A DNA stretch of 24,534 nucleotides from Cyclostephanos tholiformis (taxonomy: Eukaryota; Bacillariophyta; Thalassiosirophyceae; Thalassiosirales; Thalassiosiraceae), in the NCBI GenBank assembly GCA_036939975.1, contig JALLPB010000127.1, positions 1 to 24,534 of the forward strand. Reading direction: 5' to 3'. Both the position numbers and the translations under genes were made by a program. The notes below the pieces were generated by a model. That model was not told where the DNA came from. It saw only the letters and a list, made by a program, of their open reading frames with translations, and made no database searches. Within the stretch, counting starts at the first letter, position 1. Each line of letters begins with the position of its first letter. Below, piece by piece: positions 18,916-24,534 of the stretch.

Positions 18916-19681
18916 GACTTTGAAATTCCTGAGGGAGAATGAAGACAGTAGAGGAATGCATAATTTTTGTGTGTGGGGACTCATACTGGAGGTGTGCATC
19001 ATTGTTTGATATGGGGAGTCGTTCACTTTTCGCCAAGATGTCCTTTTGATTTGGTTGTGTGATAGCGAACGGACATATCAAGCAAATCAACCAATTATCT
19101 AATTCAACCCTAAGCCTATTAGCAGCCTCAGAGGAACGATAGCGCATCATTTCTCTTTTTGCCGGTCTTTTGCTCTTCCCATTCCTTTTTTTTACTCCCG
19201 CGTCTCTTGGCACGAGACTCCCAGTGTATGCGTTCTACATGTCGCTTTTTAACTCATCATGGCAATAGTTTCCGCAGTAAATGTGCTGCTCCTTCCTTTT
19301 GCTTTATCGCTAATCTAAGCGCGAGACTCCGCATTATGCGTCCTTCTCCTTCCTTTCGGGTTGCTTCTTGATAAACAAACTTCGTTGCTTTCCAGCACTC
19401 CCTCTCATTGCCCTGTATTGAGGATGCTATGGTTTGTTACTCATCTTTTTTTTAAATGCAAACGTAGAGGCCAATGTCGAGAAGAAGGAGTGAGTAAATG
19501 TTTTATGGTATTGTATTTCGACAAAAAAGTCTGTACCCACACATTTTATGTAAATTTACGTATTTCTATTCTAGGAGTGGGGAGATGACGCGCCCTGCGC
19601 CCTCGCTCTTCCGTCCAACTCCGTCCCAAAACTCTCCTCGAGAGAGAGTTATCATTTTCACGAACATAAAACCTAGAAGGA
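18916..19681. other. intergenic region and DGAT1 5' leader
   Basis: 766 bases without a supported coding region. Pyrimidine-rich blocks occur near 19145-19200 and 19340-19400. GAGACTCC followed by TATGCGT occurs twice (near 19214 and 19323), an imperfect repeat about 110 bases apart. A possible 5' UTR intron lies near the end (listed separately). No RNA gene was recognised. Confidence 0.45.
19490..19574 (+). other. possible 5' UTR intron of the DGAT1 gene
   Basis: GTGAGT at 19490 and TTCTATTCTAG ending at 19574 would define an 85-base intron about 107 bases before the DGAT1 start, similar in length to the other introns here. If it is spliced, an ATG at 19474 would open a nine-codon upstream ORF ending in TGA before the main start. 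Inferred from splice-site shape alone. Confidence 0.35.
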
Positions 19682-22285
19682 ATGACAAGCGAGAACGTAA
19701 GCGTCCGTTTACTCGTCGATGGCATCGTCTCATCGTTGGGGAGGGGGAAGGAAGGGGAGGGGGAGGCGCCACGCGACGAGGGAAGTCGCGAGCCGGACGA
19801 GGAGCCATCGTCCGCCGCGTCCTCGTCGTCCTCCTCCTTCCCCCCCACTCCCTTCCACCGCATAAGTACCACGAATTACCTAGACGAGAACAGGGGCGAG
19901 GGAATAAGTCTCGACGACGATCGTCATCATAATGGCCAAGTCGACGACGATGCAGCGAACGCCTCGATCGCCGAGGCAATGACGACGACGACGACAACGA
20001 AGACGACGACGAAAATGACGACCCGGTTACCACCGGAGAAATCGGGCTACCTATTCAAGTGGCAAGATAGATCGATAGGGTGGGGAGGCTCAAAGTGGGC
20101 ATTACGGTTCGTCCGACTCGACATGCACGGTCAACTGTCGTACTACAAGACGCACGACGACAGGAGTCCGCGGTACGTGTTGACGTTGAAGAATTGCGCG
20201 GTGAGGGACGATGGGTCCAAGATCAACAAGAAGAGGCGCGCCGCCGCCATTGCCGGTGCCGGCGGGGGGAGGGGTATACTCGGAGGGGGAGTGAAATCGT
20301 CGTCTGCGTCACCCGGTGGTTCCGATAACGACGACGACGACGACTACGATCCTCACAAACACGAGGCGGGATCGCGCTTTTACGTCTTCTCCGTGCATCT
20401 GCGTCATCAGAAGGGGCACAACGACGATCATGAGCACGATATCGTGCCACTATTGCGCTTCTCGACCCAGAGTCACGCCGAGAAAATGCAGTGGATCGAT
20501 GTGATATCGCAGGCGTGCGCCTACTGCGATTCAGACGAGTATTCGACGTCGGTGCAACAGCAGCAGCAGCAACAACAACAATCAATTGAGAAGGCGCAGC
20601 AGCAGCATGGCAAGAGGCACGAGCGGGGAAAGCTCCCCGCTCTCGTTTTCGAATCATCGCCCTTGCCCCCCCCGTCGTACCACGACACGTCCTCTGGGGA
20701 GTATCATCACAAGGGGAAATTATTCCGTTCTAAGTCGACGAGGAAGGACGCTGCACGAACGAACATAATATCCTACCCCCCCTCGAAGCCCATGCATAGG
20801 ATGTCAAGTCCGAGCTACCTCTCCACCGAGGGCGGTGGTAGAGAAAATCAGAATTATCGCGGCTTCTTTAATTTACTCCTGATAATTCTCGTCGTGTCGA
20901 ACTTCCGTTTGTTGTTGGATACGGTATCCCGCCACGGATTCATACTCGCCAAGATCGCTACATTGGACTTCCGGGTCGACGCGCTCCCCTCCCTCGCGGA
21001 TTCCCCGTTCGTTTGTGGCCTCCTGATTGTGCAGGCTTTTGTGGTGGGGGCGTACGTCATCGAATATATGCTCTCCCGTCGTTGGTTGTACGAGCGTGTC
21101 GGCATCGCGTTGCATATCTTCAACGCCAACGCGTCCCTGGGCGTGGTTGTGGCGATAGTCTGGTATTACATCGAACATCCCGTCATCGGGGCGATACTAA
21201 TATTGCAGGCGACAATTACGTGGCTGAAGTTGATATCGTACGTGCACGCTAACCACGATCACCGCACGACATCGATGTCGGAGATGCACGGCGGGTCGAC
21301 GACTTGTAATAATATGCTCGCGCTCGTGAAGGACTTGGATCCGGGTGATGTGTCAATATCGTACCCCGATAACGTGACATTATGTGACATATATTACTTC
21401 TGGTTCGCTCCTACGCTAACGTATCAACTCGCATTCCCCCGCGCACCGTACGTGCGCTGGACCAAGGTGATGACGCTTACTGCGCATCTGTTCGTTTGCG
21501 TGACGCTGGCAGTCTTCATCGCCGCGCAGGTGATTGCTCCAAACTTGGACATCCTCGTTAGGGACTTGGAGGCGAGTCGTGGTAGGCTGAGGACGCACGT
21601 CATAGGAGATTATTTGCTCAAGTTGTCAATTGCATCGACGTACATATGGTTGCTTGTTTTCTACGGTTTCTTTCATTGCTTCCTAAACCTAACCGCGGAA
21701 ATGCTGCGGTTTGGAGATCGTGGTAAGGTTACATTGGCATGTTTGATTTAGTTCCTTTTGGTGTATAGACTAATCGATTGAGTTTGTCCCCTAATTGAAG
21801 TTTTCTACAGAGATTGGTGGAATGCCTCCGAGGTTAGCGCATATTGGCGTCTGTGGAATATGCCCGTCCACTACTGGCTCGTTAGACACGTCTATTTCCC
21901 CTCCGTCAGGGTGGGCTTTTCGAAGACGGTGGCTACATTCGTCGTATTCCTCTTCTCCGCCATTCTTCACGAGGTACTGATTAGCGTACCCTGTCATATG
22001 ATACGCATTCATTCGTTCCTTGCGATGATGGGACAATTGCCATTGATATTCCTGACAAAAATGATCGATCGACGTTTCCCCGGAAGCAGTATAGGTAACG
22101 TGATTTTCTGGATTTCGTTCTGCTTCGTGGGTCAACCGATGGCAATGCTTTTGTACACGATCGATTATTGGGAGGCGCATCACCAACAAGATCTTGCTGC
22201 ATTAAATCCAGAAGCTGATGCTCCTAGGCTTAGGATACCTTTTAATGAAATTGGGAAACTACTTGGCGCATCGTCAGAGCTGTAA
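19682..22285 (+). CDS. DGAT1: acyl-CoA:diacylglycerol acyltransferase 1 with PH domain
   Basis: DGAT1 esterifies diacylglycerol with acyl-CoA to make triacylglycerol in the ER membrane. Exons are 19682-21722 and 21801-22285 (intron GTAAGG..TTGAAG, phase 1); 841 residues. A disordered Ser/Asp/Thr-rich N terminus is followed by a PH domain at about 118-281 (EKSGYLFKWQDR, GSKWALRFVRLDMHGQLSYY, RFYVFSVHLRH, KMQWIDVISQA), split by a Gly/Asp insert at about 178-230. A poly-Gln run at 292-300 comes next. The MBOAT part starts near residue 395 (RGFFNLLLIILVVSNFRLLL). Diagnostic motifs: TLCDIYYFWFAPTLTYQLAF, the junction motif FYRDWWN (682-688), YWRLWNMPVHYWLVRHVYFP and SAILHEVLISVPCH, with probable catalytic His737. 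A PH domain on DGAT1 is known from diatoms; it may help membrane or phosphoinositide binding (inference). Confidence 0.93.
20555..20581. repeat. CAG/CAA run encoding poly-Gln
   Basis: Nine Gln codons mixing CAG and CAA in the DGAT1 linker after the PH domain; a second short Gln run follows at about 20597-20608. Confidence 0.8.
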
Positions 22286-22547
22286 ATGGACCTGTCATTG
22301 AGTGCTAAAACATTGTTTGCCTTGCAAATACACAAAGTAATTGATGTCAATTTTTGCTTGTTGGGTTACTACAAATGCCCTATTGCAAGAACTGGTGCTG
22401 CACCCATGGCAGAATATATGTATTATTTTGTCAATATATGTTATGTATAATCGAGGATATCGTTCCACATTTCGCTCATGCACGAGTGCCCTCGACAGGT
22501 TAAAGAATGACATTGTTTACGAAACACGAGTCCAAGGGAATGCAAAC
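22286..22547. other. intergenic region, no gene seen
   Basis: 262 bases, AT-rich, between the DGAT1 stop and the stop of the opposing ORF. Probably the 3' ends of both. Nothing else was recognised. Confidence 0.4.
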
Positions 22548-23090
22548 TTAACATTTCTCCCGATCATTGCATGATATCCACATACCGAAAATTTCCGAAT
22601 CAGCGGCGTCCAACTCTTGACTTTTGTACATCAATTCGCTCCTCTTGTGTTCAAAAGGATTTCGACGTGCCAAATGCAGTATGTCGCTTGGGCTAGTTTT
22701 CCCCCCAGAGTGATAGTGATGACTTTCTTGATGCATTGGAGCAATGCCCGAAAAGACCATACTGTTAGAGAACTTTTCCCTGATGTCGGGAAATTCCAGC
22801 TGCATGTTTTGGTGCCCTGGTCTGGGATGACTTAAGGCCAGGGCTTCATCTGACATAATTCGCATGTTTGGAATTCTCTCATGAATGAGACTACCATCAC
22901 CCAATATTTTCATGGTGTTTGGATTTGGCGGTGCTTGGTTATGCTGATACTGCTGATACATGCCCGTCACGCAAGTCCTGCCATTGGCATTGCTGCTACT
23001 TGTGCCTTGCTCATGAGTCACAAGAAATACGCCTCTAGGCAAGTGCATGTTGAAGCAACTACAAATGCTGTGTCCCTGCTCAGGATGCAC
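22548..23090 (-). CDS. unrecognised ORF, possible exon or remnant
   Basis: 180 residues open on the minus strand, rich in His, Met, Gln and Ser, without membrane segments or a motif I recognise. Visible pieces are MHPEQGHSICSCFNMHLPRG, MYQQYQHNQAPPNPNTM and SPSDILHLARRNPFEHKR. The first codon follows ..CACTTGAATTAG, a plausible splice acceptor, so this could be the last exon of a gene whose earlier part lies beyond the copia fragment. It may equally be sequence carried or disrupted by that element, or chance. No function is proposed. Confidence 0.35.
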   Translation of the reverse strand: MHPEQGHSICSCFNMHLPRGVFLVTHEQGTSSSNANGRTCVTGMYQQYQHNQAPPNPNTMKILGDGSLIHERIPNMRIMSDEALALSHPRPGHQNMQLEFPDIREKFSNSMVFSGIAPMHQESHHYHSGGKTSPSDILHLARRNPFEHKRSELMYKSQELDAADSEIFGMWISCNDREKC

Positions 23091-23197
23091 TAATTCAAGT
23101 GCCCGAGTGTAACTTAGTATCAGAGATTATAATTAAAAAGTGGGAAGAGGTGCAAAAGCTCTCTCCCATGCTACCTCTAGAGGATGTCTGCAGAGTC

Positions 23198-24534
23198 TCA
23201 GCAAGCGGTATATTCCCGGGCTCCAACGCTCACCCTGTAAGTATCGGAGAGGAGCCCTCTTCCTTTGTTTCCTTTTGGAGTGGCCCACCACCTAACCAAC
23301 TTTGCCATCTGTTCTCTTGCTGATTTGATTGTCTTCGTCCTCTGGCTTGCCGACAGGGTCCTCTTTAACACACTCCTGTGGTGCGACGCTGTCCTTGGGT
23401 ACTGGGAGCATCGATCGGCCGACGGACATACTTGGTTTGGGTGTCGGTTGCCGGGGTTCGTAACCCACGGGTGAGTCGGGAGGACGTAGGTGGATCCTGT
23501 GCTCAAACATCGAGTCCACGTAATCCTCTGAGATTCCCATAACTTGCCCCCGGAACTCTCGGAAGATTGCCCCCTGCTTTGGCTTGGTGTTGATGTCGGT
23601 CCACATTTGTTCTGTAGGGCAATGTTCCACAACGATTTCATTCTGATCGATTTTGTCCTTAATTTAAAAATACTTGACCTTAATGTGCTTTGTCCTTTTA
23701 GAACTACTCACCTTACCGTTGGTTTCAAGTATAATTGCGCTCATATTGTCCTGATATAAGAGTGAGGGCTCCATATAGTACCCTGCTCTTGGAGGAAATA
23801 TCGAGCCCAGAGGATGTATGCTAGCAAGTCGTCGACCCCCACAGCTCTGAGTGTTGATTTTTTGCCTCCAAGAGTAGCTCATCACCATACCCTGCCCGAG
23901 GCTCATTCCCACCCCGGTGTGTCCCTTACAATCATGATGCACAGCAAAAGCTGCATCCACCCACCAACGTGGCATCATCATGGGATTGGCTGACAGGATG
24001 AGCGGCATGTGCAGGGTCCCCTTGAGGTACTGCAAGAGGCATTTAAGTTTCCCCCAGTCGTCCTCATCAGGGCTCTTCACCCTCGTGGTGAGAAAAGCCG
24101 TGATGGGCTGAATGTCCCAACGGGCACGAGCACTAAGGAACAGGAGTTGTGAAACCGCATGATGGAATGCTGTGGCTTGTTCCTCTGGCAACACCCGTGC
24201 CTCACTCTTGTCCCTCACTTGGAAAAGATGATTGGCCGCCGGCGTAGTCTTCGTACCTGTGATTTCTTCTGGAAAATCTGTGAGTATTGTTTCGATGTAT
24301 TCTGTCATGTTGATGACGACACACCCTTTCATTGTGAAGTCTAGGATCATTCCCAGGTAGTGGTGCACCATTCCGCAATGCTCAGTGACTGCAATGCCAT
24401 AGGTAACACTCAGCCACTCTCCAAACTTTGTGACTTGCAAAGGGTCCACGTGCGACACCTTGAGATCATCGACATGCCAACAACCTCCACGAATTCCTAT
24501 GTAGAAAAAACGTAGACCCCATGTCTAGGTCTAG
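23198..24534 (-). mobile_element. Ty1/copia retrotransposon fragment
   Basis: The 3' part of a copia pol gene on the minus strand, cut by the window end. It contains the end of reverse transcriptase, RNase H and a C-terminal tail rich in Pro and charge. Beyond the last in-frame stop (near 23290), similar basic sequence continues in another frame to roughly 23130-23200. No LTR or target-site duplication could be recognised, so the lower boundary is approximate. Confidence 0.82.
23292..24534 (-). pseudogene. copia pol (RT/RNase H), disrupted
   Basis: The frame begins with two TAG codons at the window edge (24533-24531 and 24527-24525). It then has the catalytic VDD of RT in CWHVDDLKVSHV, followed by FGEWLSVTYGI, HHYLGMILDFTMKGCVVINM, and the copia RNase H region with WVDAAFAVHHD, GHTGVGMSLGQGM and SYSWRQKINTQS. 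The part that should carry the RNase H catalytic Glu is missing and out of frame between about 23850 and 23780. The frame recovers at MEPSLLYQDNMSAIILETNG. A nonsense codon (TAA, 23666-23664) then interrupts before IKDKIDQNEIVVEHCPTEQM, which continues in the same frame. With these defects it cannot encode an active polyprotein. Confidence 0.85.

Noticed and set aside
1..24534. tRNA, rRNA or CRISPR features
   Set aside because: No TTCGA-type T-arm with a matching acceptor stem, no rRNA signature and no regularly spaced repeats were found on reading; a tRNAscan or Rfam run was not possible.

Overview
The window looks like nuclear DNA from a diatom or close stramenopile relative. Supporting points, none decisive alone: short spliceosomal introns with GT..AG ends; two genes whose products begin with a signal peptide followed by a transit-like segment, one with a clear AVAF motif of the ASAF type used for import into four-membrane plastids; an acyltransferase with an N-terminal PH domain, an architecture known from diatom DGAT1; a Ty1/copia remnant; and first exons full of gac/gtc/tcg triplets encoding Asp, Ser, Thr and Gly runs. 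A dynactin p62 gene would fit a lineage that still uses dynein, such as a centric diatom, but this is inference.

Layout. 1-2027: a pogo/CENP-B-like DDE transposase (+, one intron, 5' end outside the window) and a convergent intronless ORF with a HIRAN-like pattern (-), possibly parts of one element. 2374-3859: convergent SmpB (+) and dithiol glutaredoxin (-), both apparently plastid-directed. 4076-5746: dynactin p62-like (+), divergent from the glutaredoxin. 5916-6767: WW-domain single-pass membrane protein (-). 7175-9600: WDR76/CMR1-like WD40 protein with an N-terminal PIP box (+). 9747-11377: ten-TM DMT/EamA-type transporter made of two very similar halves (-). 12034-13533: ubiquitin-like domain protein with four TM segments (-). 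13886-17681: TTC27/Emw1-like TPR protein (+). 18025-18915: HSBP1 (+), whose best splice model needs a two-nucleotide exon. 19682-22285: PH-domain DGAT1 (+). 22548-23090: an unrecognised ORF (-). About 23198-24534: a decayed copia pol fragment (-) running off the end.

The genes do not form one pathway. Functional links that can be drawn: SmpB and glutaredoxin probably both act in the plastid; WDR76 and HSBP1 suggest replication-stress and heat-stress functions; DGAT1 makes storage lipid. The centre is ordinary, gene-dense housekeeping sequence, flanked by mobile-element material on both sides.

The strongest unusual signal is the HSBP1 exon of two bases (TG, 18219-18220). Next come the near-symmetric halves of the transporter, the PIP-box WDR76, and the transposase/HIRAN-like pair. 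All exon models were made by eye from splice sites, reading frame and remembered family patterns. No alignment or search was run.
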